Shown: piece after piece, positions 55,580-63,720 of the stretch
How positions within the stretch are numbered: position 1 is the stretch's first letter
Layout: each line of letters begins with the position of its first letter
DNA from: Clostridiales bacterium
GTDB taxonomy: Bacteria; Bacillota; Clostridia; Lachnospirales; Lachnospiraceae
Assembly: GCA_021203365.1 (NCBI GenBank)
Contig: JAJQBI010000012.1
Location: 24,017 to 88,016, forward strand
DNA: 64,000 bases
Direction of reading: 5' to 3'
The notes under the pieces: generated by a model
Told to the model about the DNA's origin: nothing
Databases searched by the model: none
Seen by the model: the letters and a program-made list of their open reading frames with translations, nothing else
Made by a program: the position numbers and the translations under genes

Positions 55580-55608
55580 ATTGTAGCATACCCTTTACCA
55601 AAATGCAA
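55580..55608 (-). promoter_or_regulatory. Promoter of rpmE
   Basis: Minus strand TTGCAT (55603-55608), 17 bp, TACAAT (55580-55585), beginning just 7 nt after the rho stop. Confidence 0.75.
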
Positions 55609-55614
55609 GAAGTA

Positions 55615-57405
55615 TTACAAAAATTTCTGTTTTTTGACCATTTGCACAAACTCCGCGTTGTTCCGGGTGCGGGAGAACATATTGAGAATCTGCTCCACCG
55701 CATCCTCCGATTTCATTCCGTTCAGCGCTCTGCGCATGATATATACCGCTTCCTGCTCCTCACGGTCAAGAAGCAGATCCTCCCGGCGGGTTCCGGACTT
55801 CTGAATGTCAATGGCTGGAAAAACTCTGCGCTCCTGAAGCTTCCGGTCAAGAATCAGCTCCATGTTGCCGGTGCCCTTAAATTCCTCATAGACCACGTCG
55901 TCCATCTTGCTTCCCGTGTCCACAAGGGCCGTGGCGAGGATCGTCAGGCTTCCGCCCTCCCGCATGTTTCTCGCCGCGCCGAAAAAGCGCTTGGGCATAT
56001 TCAGCGCCCCGGGATCCAGGCCGCCGGAAAGGGTACGGCCGCTGGGCGCCACTGTCAGATTGCAGGCTCTGGCCAGCCGGGTAATGGAATCCAGAAGGAT
56101 GATCACGTCCTTTCTGTGCTCCACCAGACGGCGGGCGTGCTCCACTGCCATCTCCGATACGCGTCTGTGGTGATCCGGCAGCTCATCAAAGGTAGAATAA
56201 ATCGCCTCCACATTGGGACCCTGAATGGCTTCCCGGATATCGGTAACCTCCTCCGGCCGTTCGTCAATGAGCAGAATAATCAGGTGCATCCCCGGATTGT
56301 TTGTCAGGATCGATTTCGCCACATCCTTCAGAAGTGTGGTCTTTCCGGCCTTCGGCGGAGATACGATCATTCCTCTCTGCCCTTTTCCAATGGGGCTTAT
56401 CAGATCCACAATGCGCATGGCCATCGTACCGCCCGGGCGCTCCAGCACCAGACGCTCATTGGGGAAAATCGGCGTCATATTTTCAAAATTATACCGTTTC
56501 TGTCCTTCGCTGGGATGAAAACCATTGATGGAGGTCACATAAAGAAGGGCGCTGAACTTCTCCCCCTGCGTCTTAATGCGGATATTTCCCTGAACAATAT
56601 CACCGGTTTTCAGGTTAAAACGGCGGATCTGCGAAGGGGAAACATAGATATCATTGCTGCCGGGCATATAATTATCGCTGCGGATAAACCCATAGCCGTC
56701 CTGAAGAACCTCCAGAATTCCGTTGGCTTTCTCTCCGCTGTCAAGCTGTACGGTTTCCGCCGGCACATTGTACATTCCGCTTACCTGCTCTGCAGTCATG
56801 CTTCCCGGATTCTCCGAAGCGGAGACCTGCGGGTTCTCCCCATGGCCCGGCACACGCTCTGGGCGCTCCTGAGCGCGGTCGGTGCGTTCCACCGGACGCT
56901 CCGAACGGTCCGCGCGGTTTCCCGGATGCTCCACACGCTCCTGGGCGCGATCCGTACGTTCCACCGGACGCTCCGTACGATCCTGAGCACGATTTCCCCC
57001 ACGCTCCTGGGCACGGGAAACTTCCCGGACGGTTCGCTCATTCTGACGATAGGACCGGTTCTCGGAATAATGGCTGTTTTCCCTTATGGGGCGGTTTTCC
57101 GACGGCCGGTTATATCTTCGGATTACTTTTCTCTCCGGCGAACGGGACGGCGTCAGTCTCTCCCCCTCTCCGGGCCGGGAAATCTTCTCCGCCTTCTCTG
57201 CTTCCTGAGATACCGGTTCCTCTTTCTCCCCGGCTCCGGGCAGGTCTGTTTTTTCAGTCTGTGGCATGGCGGCCTCCTTTTCGTCCTCCTGAAGCATACG
57301 TTCAACAAGCTGAGGCTTCCTCAAAGCGGAAATTCCCCGCAGTCCGCGGGCTTTCGCCAGCTCCCTCAATGCCGCAAGGGACAACGACTCATATTTTTCT
57401 CTCAT
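55615..57405 (-). CDS. rho: Transcription termination factor Rho with a long charged insert
   Basis: Hexameric RNA-dependent ATPase that ends transcription. A Rho_N helical domain ([18 protein letters not shown]) is at the start and the cold-shock RNA-binding domain at about 225-300 ([18 protein letters not shown]). The ATPase has Walker [13 protein letters not shown], Walker [14 protein letters not shown] and Q-loop [21 protein letters not shown]. Between Rho_N and the RNA domain about 180 residues (41-222) are disordered and rich in Arg/Glu/Pro/Asn, with [13 protein letters not shown] repeated at 145-157 and 169-181. The ATG at 57405 follows AGAGGA; an upstream in-frame extension lacks a ribosome site. 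596 aa. Confidence 0.96.
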   Translation of the reverse strand: MREKYESLSLAALRELAKARGLRGISALRKPQLVERMLQEDEKEAAMPQTEKTDLPGAGEKEEPVSQEAEKAEKISRPGEGERLTPSRSPERKVIRRYNRPSENRPIRENSHYSENRSYRQNERTVREVSRAQERGGNRAQDRTERPVERTDRAQERVEHPGNRADRSERPVERTDRAQERPERVPGHGENPQVSASENPGSMTAEQVSGMYNVPAETVQLDSGEKANGILEVLQDGYGFIRSDNYMPGSNDIYVSPSQIRRFNLKTGDIVQGNIRIKTQGEKFSALLYVTSINGFHPSEGQKRYNFENMTPIFPNERLVLERPGGTMAMRIVDLISPIGKGQRGMIVSPPKAGKTTLLKDVAKSILTNNPGMHLIILLIDERPEEVTDIREAIQGPNVEAIYSTFDELPDHHRRVSEMAVEHARRLVEHRKDVIILLDSITRLARACNLTVAPSGRTLSGGLDPGALNMPKRFFGAARNMREGGSLTILATALVDTGSKMDDVVYEEFKGTGNMELILDRKLQERRVFPAIDIQKSGTRREDLLLDREEQEAVYIMRRALNGMKSEDAVEQILNMFSRTRNNAEFVQMVKKQKFL

Positions 57406-57618
57406 AAATAATCCTCTGCCTTTTCTATCATTGAGAATACTCCCGGGTGTCCCGTCAAAGGAAAACATCCGAAAGAACCGCATATTTTTTTGAAACAAGG
57501 GGTACAAAAATCACAGAAATTCGCATATATTCATGCTTTTATATGTTTCGGCTGATTTATCGTCTGAACCGACGTGAACGACATGGGCAGCCGGCGGCTG
57601 CGATATCGAATTTTGTCT

Positions 57619-57647
57619 ATCTTAGCATATTTCTTTTTGTCTGTCCA
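57619..57647 (-). promoter_or_regulatory. Promoter of rho
   Basis: Minus strand TGGACA (57642-57647), 17 bp, TAAGAT (57619-57624). The leader of about 205 nt is long, as is common where Rho controls its own synthesis; no specific structure was identified in it. Confidence 0.6.
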
Positions 57648-57693
57648 TGAAATGTAAAAAATTCACATTTTTTTCGCAATTACAAAAGACATC

Positions 57694-57719
57694 CCGGGGA
57701 GCCCCCTGGGGCACCCCGG
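57694..57719 (-). terminator. Probable terminator of hisC
   Basis: GC-rich stem CCGGGG/CCCCGG with inner GCCCC/GGGGC, followed on the minus strand by GATGTCTTTTG. The T-run is displaced, so efficiency is uncertain. Confidence 0.5.
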
Positions 57720-57732
57720 AACAATCTCCCCT

Positions 57733-58803
57733 TCACAGATAAAAATGCTCTCTCAGATATTCCTTTAAAAAAGAAAACAGTTTCTCCATCTGCTCCCGGG
57801 TTCCTATGGTAATCCGAAGATAATTGTCAATCCGCGGTTTCGAAAAATAGCGCACATAAATATTCGCCTGCTTCAGCGCCTGAAAAAGCTCCCGGGCCGG
57901 GCATTTCGGATGGGTCGCGAAAATAAAATTCGTTCTGGAATCCGCAAACTGAAATCCCAGGGCGGCAAGCTCTTCCTTCGCCCATTCCCGGGTCCGGATG
58001 ATTTTCTGACAGGTCTCCTCAAAATATTCCCGGTCCTCCATGGCCGCCACGCCGGAGGCAATGGCCGCGCGGTTCATGGTGTAAGAATTAAAGGAATATT
58101 TCACGTCATTCAGATAGCGGATCAGAACCGGATTTCCACAGGCAAAGCCAATTCGCATGCCGGCCATGGAGCGGGATTTCGAAAAAGTCTGAACCACCAG
58201 AAGGTTGTCATATTTTTTCAGAAGAGGCAGGGCGCTTGTACCGCCAAAATCCACATAAGCCTCATCCACAATCACCACCACGTCCGGATTGGCCGCCACA
58301 ATATCCTCCACATCCTTAAGAGGAAGCTCCACTCCCGTGGGCGCATTGGGATTCGGGAAGACAATTCCTCCGTTTTTCCCTCTGTAATCCTCCTTCCGGA
58401 TCCGGAAATGATCATCCAGCGCCGGACACACAAAAGGAATCCCCAAAAGCCCTGCCCACACATCATAAAAGGAATAGGTCACATCCGGAAAAAGAATGGG
58501 TTTACCGGAATTAAAAAAGGCAAGGAAGCTCATGGCCAGCACATCATCCGAGCCCACTCCCACAAAAACCTGATCTTCCTCCAGGCCATGGAAATCCGCG
58601 ATGGCCCGGACAAGCTCCTTCGCCGCAGGGTCCGGATACAGACGCAAAGCTCCCGCATCCATTCCGCAAAGGGCTCTCTGTACGCCAGGCGCCGGCGGGT
58701 AGGGATTCTCATTGGTATTCAGCTTCACCATATCCGGCGCGTTGGGCTGTTCCCCCGGAGTGTAGGGGGTGACCCTGCGAATATTCGCTTCCCATGGTCT
58801 CAT
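57733..58803 (-). CDS. hisC: Histidinol-phosphate aminotransferase
   Basis: PLP enzyme of histidine synthesis, class I/II aminotransferase fold. 356 aa with LNTNENPYPPAPGVQRAL at the start, VFVGVGSDDVLAM, FPNPNAPTGVEL, VVIVDEAYVDFGG and the PLP lysine in TFSKSRSMAGMRIGF. The C-terminal LRITIGTREQMEKL is typical. It is separated from other his genes and is cotranscribed with a FadR-type regulator 5 nt upstream. That context leaves open a broader role on aromatic or other phospho-amino donors. Confidence 0.92.
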   Translation of the reverse strand: MRPWEANIRRVTPYTPGEQPNAPDMVKLNTNENPYPPAPGVQRALCGMDAGALRLYPDPAAKELVRAIADFHGLEEDQVFVGVGSDDVLAMSFLAFFNSGKPILFPDVTYSFYDVWAGLLGIPFVCPALDDHFRIRKEDYRGKNGGIVFPNPNAPTGVELPLKDVEDIVAANPDVVVIVDEAYVDFGGTSALPLLKKYDNLLVVQTFSKSRSMAGMRIGFACGNPVLIRYLNDVKYSFNSYTMNRAAIASGVAAMEDREYFEETCQKIIRTREWAKEELAALGFQFADSRTNFIFATHPKCPARELFQALKQANIYVRYFSKPRIDNYLRITIGTREQMEKLFSFLKEYLREHFYL

Positions 58804-58808
58804 TTTTC

Positions 58809-59525
58809 TTACTTCCTCTCTTTCTGCGCAATCATCTCTCCCAACAGTTTTTCCACAGCTTCCATATGGGCAGACATACAGCGCTCCGCTTCACTCTCAT
58901 TGTTGCTCACAATGGCCACCACCAGCTGATGATGCTCTTCCTCAATCATTCTGGCAGAATCCGGATCTCGCAGAGAAAACTCCCTGGCCCCTGCCATAAT
59001 TTTTTCAATCAGGTTCTCCGCCGCCAGGAGGATGCTGTTGATCATGGGATTCTCCGCAATCTCACCGATCTTTCTGTGCAGCCGCTGATCCAGCAGGACC
59101 TTCTCATGGCTGTCCTCCGTCATTTCCATCTGATCCAGGATCATCCACAGCTCAGCCGCGTCCAGGGGAGTGCGCTTCCGCGCGGCCAGAATCGCCAGCT
59201 CTCTTTCCAGAGCCGCGCGAAGCTGCTGCGTCTGGCGCACATATCCATGGTTTAAATCAAACAGCAGGGTAAGCGGTTTCTCCAGCCAGTTCCCCAGATC
59301 CTCGGTCACATAATTGTTGCCGCTCTGCACCGTTTCGATGATCCCCAGCAGCTCAAGGGCCCGCAGAACCTCCCGAAGCGACGACACAGATACCCCCATG
59401 GTCTCTGCCATCGCGCGCTCTGACGGAAGAGGATCTCCCGGCTTCAGACTTCCCTTCTGAATGTTCTCAATAATCTGTTTTATTACCCCGTCCGCGATCC
59501 TTTCATCCTTAATTTCTCTGAACAT
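58809..59525 (-). CDS. GntR-family regulator, FadR/FCD subfamily
   Basis: DNA-binding regulator responding to a small carboxylate-type ligand. The N-terminal winged helix has KPGDPLPSERAMAETMGVSV and SSLREVLRALELLGII, and the C-terminal helical FCD domain covers about 85-230. 238 aa. It starts an operon with hisC. Two hairpins lie in its leader; the 10-bp inverted repeat at 59609-59635, just after the start of transcription, is a candidate self-operator. Confidence 0.92.
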   Translation of the reverse strand: MFREIKDERIADGVIKQIIENIQKGSLKPGDPLPSERAMAETMGVSVSSLREVLRALELLGIIETVQSGNNYVTEDLGNWLEKPLTLLFDLNHGYVRQTQQLRAALERELAILAARKRTPLDAAELWMILDQMEMTEDSHEKVLLDQRLHRKIGEIAENPMINSILLAAENLIEKIMAGAREFSLRDPDSARMIEEEHHQLVVAIVSNNESEAERCMSAHMEAVEKLLGEMIAQKERK

Positions 59526-59560
59526 TTATGCCTTCTCCTTCTGTCATGACGTCCCTGTAT

Positions 59561-59678
59561 CCGGCTGCCTCCATCAGCCGGAAAAGATCCGCCTTCGACC
59601 TTTTTTATGAATTTTCTGTATCCCTCAGAAAATTCTGGTCAGTGTAATCAGTATATAGGCATCGTGTCTTTATTGCAA
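59561..59678 (-). promoter_or_regulatory. Promoter, operator-like palindrome and leader hairpin of gntR-hisC
   Basis: Minus strand TTGCAA (59673-59678), 17 bp, TATACT (59650-59655). At about +8 to +34 lies GAATTTTCTG/CAGAAAATTC (59609-59618 with 59626-59635, 7-nt spacer). Further down is CCGGCTG/CAGCCGG (59561-59567 with 59575-59581). Confidence 0.7.
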
Positions 59679-59744
59679 GAGAAAATTTCCTTAAAAGCCG
59701 GGACTTTTTTGTCTTTTCTGCCGCTTTCTTTCTGAAATTTACAA

Positions 59745-59827
59745 TTGCCTTTTTTCATAAATAATGGTATCATAAATCCCATGGCAAAGTCCTGACCAGA
59801 GCCGGGTTTCCGGGAACCGGCGTCAGG
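59745..59827 (+). promoter_or_regulatory. Promoter and leader hairpin of the unknown anchored protein
   Basis: TTGCCT (59745-59750), 17 bp, TATCAT (59768-59773). The roughly 90-nt leader contains a stable stem CCTGAC/GTCAGG (59791-59796 with 59822-59827) enclosing CCGG..CCGG pairings. TGATACATAGGGGGATTC at 59852-59869 resembles the conserved end of the dispersed repeat, but the match is weak. Confidence 0.6.
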
Positions 59828-59871
59828 CACACGCACACACATAAATTATCATGATACATAGGGGGATTCAT

Positions 59872-60369
59872 ATGAGTACAGTAACGATCGTCCTTCTGGT
59901 TGTTCTGGTAATACTGATCGCGGCCGTAGTCGCGCTGTATTTCTGGGGAAAAAGGGCCGAGAAGAGACAGGCGGAACAGCAGGCGCAGATTGAGGCAACC
60001 AAACAGACCGTATCCATGCTGGTGATTGACAAGAAGCGAATGCCAATCAGGGAATCGGGGCTTCCCCAGATGGTCATTGATCAGACTCCGAAGCTGATGC
60101 GCCGCACCAAGCTTCCGATCGTAAAGGCGAAGGTTGGACCGAAGATCAGCATCCTCATCGCCGAAGACAAGATTTTCGACCTGATTCCCGTGAAGAAGGA
60201 GATCAAGGCAGAGGTCAGCGGCCTCTACATCGTAGGCGTCCGCGGCATCCGGGCTCCTCTGGAAGCACCCAAAAAGAAAAAAGGATTTTTCGCCCGCTTT
60301 AAAAAGGATAAGGAGGCCGAGAAGGCCCCGGCACAGACCAAAGCCAAAGTCAGAACAAAGAATAAATGA
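59872..60369 (+). CDS. Unknown small membrane-anchored protein
   Basis: I do not recognise the family. 165 aa: an N-terminal transmembrane segment (VTIVLLVVLVILIAAVVALYF) is followed by a short basic/Gln-rich helix (EKRQAEQQAQIEATKQ). A compact cytoplasmic domain follows with MLVIDKKRMPIRESGLPQMV, LPIVKAKVGPKISILIAED and VSGLYIVGVRGI. The tail is Lys-rich and repetitive (APKKKKGFFARFKKDKEAEK). The frame opens 21 nt earlier, but the ATG at 59872 has AGGGGGA upstream. It is monocistronic with a good promoter and terminator, so it is probably a real, expressed gene. Confidence 0.82.
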   Translation: MSTVTIVLLVVLVILIAAVVALYFWGKRAEKRQAEQQAQIEATKQTVSMLVIDKKRMPIRESGLPQMVIDQTPKLMRRTKLPIVKAKVGPKISILIAEDKIFDLIPVKKEIKAEVSGLYIVGVRGIRAPLEAPKKKKGFFARFKKDKEAEKAPAQTKAKVRTKNK

Positions 60370-60377
60370 AAGAGCAC

Positions 60378-60425
60378 ACCGCCGCGCAGGGGATTTCCGG
60401 AATTCCGTGGACGGCGGTATTTTTG
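60378..60425 (+). terminator. Terminator of the unknown anchored protein gene
   Basis: Stem ACCGCCG/CGGCGGT (60378-60384 with 60412-60418) with inner GGAATTCC, followed by ATTTTTG. Confidence 0.75.
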
Positions 60426-60498
60426 TGTCTGCCTGCGTGGAATCAGGAGAAACCGAAAAATCGAGGCGGCTTTATAATAACAAAACATATTTTATGAT

Positions 60499-60691
60499 TG
60501 AAGCGACAAAAGGTATTTTGTCGCTATGATACGCGGATTTCTCCGCACTTCGTGCTCCCGAAATCCTGACAACATTCGAAATCCGCTCATTTTTCTGCGA
60601 AAAATGGCTACTTTCTCATGTTGTTCGGGACCCAATCTCATGAATGCAGATGCAAGCATCTGCATTCATGACCTTTTGTCCCTTGTATCAT
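60499..60691 (-). repeat. Dispersed mosaic repeat, longest copy, in the iclR trailer
   Basis: On the minus strand it begins ATGATACAAGGGACAAAAGG, 1 nt after the iclR stop. It runs through a 16-bp hairpin TCATGAATGCAGATGC/GCATCTGCATTCATGA (60638-60671), a GAAATCC..GGATTTC hairpin with GCACTTCGTGC at its tip (60536-60566) and AGCGACAAAA/TTTTGTCGCT (60502-60525). The part 60499-60589 is shared with copy A at 27.5 kb. Inverted ATGATAC/GTATCAT sequences bound 60526-60691. It occupies most of the intergenic gap; apart from the terminator nothing else is seen there. Confidence 0.85.
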
Positions 60692-60692
60692 T

Positions 60693-61493
60693 TTATTCAT
60701 TTGCACCACCCACTGTCAAAAAATCGTATGTGTTGCTCTCGTATCCCAGCTTCCCGGAAATCATCTCCGCCGTCTTTCGAAGCTCCGGCAGAAAGCTTTT
60801 TTTCTGCTCTCTGATTTTCTGGGCAATGGCCACCACACCGATGGCGCAGGCGGGCTCACCTGTGTAATCGAAAACCGGACACGCGATGCTGCCGAATCCT
60901 GGAAAACGATCGTCGATATCGCTGGCGTATCCGTTCTGCCGCACCTCGTCCAGCAACAGACGGCACTGCTGCGCATTCGTAACTGAATTCGCGGAATACT
61001 TTTTATACGTGTAACCCTCCAGCAAAGCCTCCCGCCTGACTTCGGGAATGTAGGCGAGAATCGCCCGTCCCTGAGCCGTAGCATAGGCCGGCGCGTTGCT
61101 GCCAATCCGTGCTGTCACCTGAATGTCATATGGGGATTCCTCCTTACAGATTGTGACAACCCGGCCATTGTTCAGCGTACCCATGTGAATCGTAAGCTTA
61201 TGGTTAAACGCGAACCCCTGCAGAAGAGGCCTGGCTATTGAAACAATATCCTGGCGCATGGCTACAAGATTTCCGTAATAAAAAAATTTATAACCAAGGC
61301 GGTACTGAGGTCCATCAATCTTTTCCACATAGCCGTTTTTCTCCAGCGTATAAAGAATCCGGAACAGACTGGCCTTATCCAGTCCGGTCTGCCGGTGAAT
61401 TTCGGCAAGCGAAAGGCTCTTATAATGGCTGAGTGTGTCAAGAACGGTCAGTGCGTTGTTCACGGTACTTAAAAGATAAGAATCTTTTTCCAA
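60693..61493 (-). CDS. IclR-family transcriptional regulator
   Basis: DNA-binding regulator with an N-terminal winged helix (LSLAEIHRQTGLDKASLFRIL) and a C-terminal GAF-like effector domain (LTIHMGTLNNGRVVTICKEE, AYATAQGRAILAYIP, ACPVFDYTGEPACAIGVVA). 266 aa. Members sense aromatic or organic acids. It is divergent from a tetR gene with overlapping promoters. The target could be the nearby aminotransferase or itself. Confidence 0.92.
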   Translation of the reverse strand: MEKDSYLLSTVNNALTVLDTLSHYKSLSLAEIHRQTGLDKASLFRILYTLEKNGYVEKIDGPQYRLGYKFFYYGNLVAMRQDIVSIARPLLQGFAFNHKLTIHMGTLNNGRVVTICKEESPYDIQVTARIGSNAPAYATAQGRAILAYIPEVRREALLEGYTYKKYSANSVTNAQQCRLLLDEVRQNGYASDIDDRFPGFGSIACPVFDYTGEPACAIGVVAIAQKIREQKKSFLPELRKTAEMISGKLGYESNTYDFLTVGGANE

Positions 61494-61507
61494 AAATTAA
61501 TTTCTCC

Positions 61508-61555
61508 TTTCCATTTACTGTTTCTTAGTATATAATAACATTTCAGTATACGCAA
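61508..61555. promoter_or_regulatory. Overlapping divergent promoters of iclR (-) and tetR (+)
   Basis: Minus: TTGCGT (61550-61555), 17 bp, TATACT (61527-61532). Plus: TTTCCA (61508-61513), 17 bp, TATAAT (61531-61536). The two -10 boxes overlap by two bases. Confidence 0.65.
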
Positions 61556-61568
61556 CAGGAGAAAAAAC

Positions 61569-62114
61569 ATGAAGGCCAGAAAAAAAATAATTCTCGCTCT
61601 TGAGTCCTTGCTGGAACAAAAAGAACTGGACTGTATTACTGTCTCAGAGATCATCACAGAGGCAAAGGTAGCTCGAAAAACCTTTTACAGAAACTTCCGT
61701 GATAAGTACGACCTGATGAACTGGTATTATGATATTTTTTATCAGGAAAGCTTTGGCAGCATCGTTCTGGGCAATGCCTTTGAAAAGGCACTGACCCAAT
61801 GTCTGAACATCTATGACTCAAAACGAACACTGCTGAAAAACGCCTACGCAAGCAAAGATATCAATGGGCTGAAAAACCACGATATCGAAATTACACGGAA
61901 AATATATGAGACCTGTCTTACGCGGAAGGGTGCGGATACTTCCTCTGAAACCATGCGGTTTGCCATTGAAATTGCAGTTCAGGGCGGAAGTGATATGGTC
62001 ATGCAGTGGATTCTTGGAAATTGGGATATATCAGCAGAGCGCCTGGCATATTATATACACCAGACGCTCCCGGAGGAATTAAAGAAATATATGGATACAG
62101 AGGAAAACACCTGA
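61569..62114 (+). CDS. TetR/AcrR-family transcriptional regulator
   Basis: 181-aa regulator. Helix-turn-helix at about residues 20-48 (ITVSEIITEAKVARKTFYRNF) and a C-terminal ligand domain of the TetR_C_8 type ending near residue 175. It is monocistronic, divergent from iclR and convergent with the aminotransferase gene (50-nt gap). Base composition here is more AT-rich than in the housekeeping block. Ligand unknown. Confidence 0.88.
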   Translation: MKARKKIILALESLLEQKELDCITVSEIITEAKVARKTFYRNFRDKYDLMNWYYDIFYQESFGSIVLGNAFEKALTQCLNIYDSKRTLLKNAYASKDINGLKNHDIEITRKIYETCLTRKGADTSSETMRFAIEIAVQGGSDMVMQWILGNWDISAERLAYYIHQTLPEELKKYMDTEENT

Positions 62115-62164
62115 CGCCCGGCAATCCCTGTGCTCAGTAAATTTTCCCCCAACGCCACCTTTGT

Positions 62165-63535
62165 TCAGGATTTGCTTACATATGCGCAGGCCGCATCCAG
62201 CGCCTGCAGTGCCCAGTCAAAATCTTCCCGGGTCGCCCAGTAATTGGGATATATCCGGCATACAGCGTCATTGTTAATGGTAAACATGGTGGACACATGA
62301 CCCATCACAGACATATGTTTGCACACCTCTACAGTATAATACTCCCCTTTTTGATTCTGTCCATATTCAATGCCGATCATATAACCCCGTCCGCGAACAT
62401 CTTTGATTACATGAGGATATTTTTCCTTCAGTCTATATAAACCATCCCAGAAATACGGAGCGTTTCGTCGGATCGTACCGGGCACATCCGCCTCGATCAT
62501 AAATTCCAGCGCAGCCAGGGCGGCTATTCCGGAGAGCTGATTATCCTGATACGTTGCGGTGTGGAAAAACGCGGTCTCGTCATTCCCGTAGGCAGCCATA
62601 TAAAGCTCCTCGGACGCCAGAACGCCCCCCACAGGTATAAGACTGCTGGACATGGCCTTGGCAAAGGACAGTGCGTCCGGCCTGGCCAGATCCCCGTAAT
62701 ACTGATGTGCCCACAGATATCCGGTTCTGCAGGAACCTGCCTGCACCTCATCCAGGCAAAAATACACATCGTATTTTGTGCAGAGCTCACGCATCTTCGG
62801 CAGATAATCCTCCGGTGGAACATTAATACCGCCCTCACCCTGAATCGGCTCACAGAAAAATGCGATGACATCCCCTTTTTTCATCTCCTCCTCAGCGGCT
62901 CTCCAGTCCCCGTATGGGACATGACAATATCCGGGAAGTTCTGGTCCCTGCCACATTCTCCACTTGTCCTTGCCGCCCAGATTTACAGTAGCCTGCGTTT
63001 TTCCATGAAATGAATTCACGGTGGAGAGAAGTCTTGATCTTCCCTGTTTCGTACGGTAGGGCGCAATACGAACCATTTTCAGAAGAGTTTCATTTGCTTC
63101 TGCACCGCCGCAGCAGATAACTGTGCGGGGGAGATATGGCGTAATGAGAGACATATTATGTGAAAAGGCAGCGGTGGTCTGATGAAGCATCAGCGGGTCC
63201 ATTGTGATCAGATGAGCATCCAGATACTTCTTTACCTTTTCAATTACACAGGGATTGTTCAGTCCAAGCAGCGCCGGACCTACAGAGCCAATGAAATCCA
63301 GGTGTTTCACACCGTCTATATCCCACCAGTATGCTCCTTCCGCCTTCACAGCCACATCTCCGGCTCCGATGGCCATTGCGGCAGCGGTTCGATACTGATT
63401 ATTGTGAGCCAGCTGCAGCCTTTTGGCACGATCCACGTCCTCCTTTGTGGTCACCGAGAGAGCCTCGTCCGAACTGATAAAACCAGGATACACACTGGCA
63501 GCGTCTGTCTTTTTTTCATAATCAGGATAACTCAT
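62165..63535 (-). CDS. Class III (PLP-dependent) aminotransferase
   Basis: Fold-type I aminotransferase of the ornithine/4-aminobutyrate/putrescine group. 456 aa with LDFIGSVGPALLGLNNP, ICCGGAEANETLLKM, EPIQGEGGINVPP, FCLDEVQAGSCRTG and the PLP lysine in SFAKAMSSSLIPVGG, where many homologues have GKAMGGG. The frame is open to 63595, but AGGAGGAG lies just before the ATG at 63535. Its leader of about 150 nt contains a full dispersed repeat. IclR and TetR genes next door may regulate it. Exact substrate unknown. Confidence 0.9.
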   Translation of the reverse strand: MSYPDYEKKTDAASVYPGFISSDEALSVTTKEDVDRAKRLQLAHNNQYRTAAAMAIGAGDVAVKAEGAYWWDIDGVKHLDFIGSVGPALLGLNNPCVIEKVKKYLDAHLITMDPLMLHQTTAAFSHNMSLITPYLPRTVICCGGAEANETLLKMVRIAPYRTKQGRSRLLSTVNSFHGKTQATVNLGGKDKWRMWQGPELPGYCHVPYGDWRAAEEEMKKGDVIAFFCEPIQGEGGINVPPEDYLPKMRELCTKYDVYFCLDEVQAGSCRTGYLWAHQYYGDLARPDALSFAKAMSSSLIPVGGVLASEELYMAAYGNDETAFFHTATYQDNQLSGIAALAALEFMIEADVPGTIRRNAPYFWDGLYRLKEKYPHVIKDVRGRGYMIGIEYGQNQKGEYYTVEVCKHMSVMGHVSTMFTINNDAVCRIYPNYWATREDFDWALQALDAACAYVSKS

Positions 63536-63575
63536 TTTCTCTCCTCCTCTTTCCGCTTGTATACATATGATATTT

Positions 63576-63674
63576 GGGTCAAAAGTATTTGACACCTGTG
63601 ATACCTGAGCAGGTCAGGATGTCATAAATTGGAACATAAATGTTCTATTCATGGCCTTTTGACCCTGGTATCAT
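63576..63674 (-). repeat. Dispersed mosaic repeat in the aminotransferase leader
   Basis: On the minus strand it begins ATGATACCAGGGTCAAAAGG about 11 nt after the predicted transcription start. GGGTCAAAAG (63656-63665 as complement) pairs perfectly with CTTTTGACCC (63576-63585 as complement), enclosing the GTCAT..GAACAT/ATGTTC..ATGGC hairpin (63621-63655). Relative to 45797-45831, two stem pairs have become G-T wobbles and one a mismatch, so the stem persists despite changes. Confidence 0.82.
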
Positions 63675-63691
63675 ACCTATAAAACAATTTC

Positions 63692-63720
63692 AGTATATCG
63701 CGGTCTGTCTACATTTACAA
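63692..63720 (-). promoter_or_regulatory. Promoter of the aminotransferase gene
   Basis: Minus strand TTGTAA (63715-63720), 17 bp, TATACT (63692-63697). Confidence 0.75.

Noticed and set aside
54690..57130. Possible CRISPR or tandem-repeat array in the Arg/Glu-rich part of rho
   Set aside because: The repeats are in-frame protein repeats of the disordered insert, without regular spacers. No CRISPR array or cas gene is seen anywhere in the window.
59550..59570. CATGACGTCCCTGTATCC in the gntR leader as a further dispersed repeat
   Set aside because: Only a partial resemblance to the conserved end and lacking the CTTTTG part; not counted.
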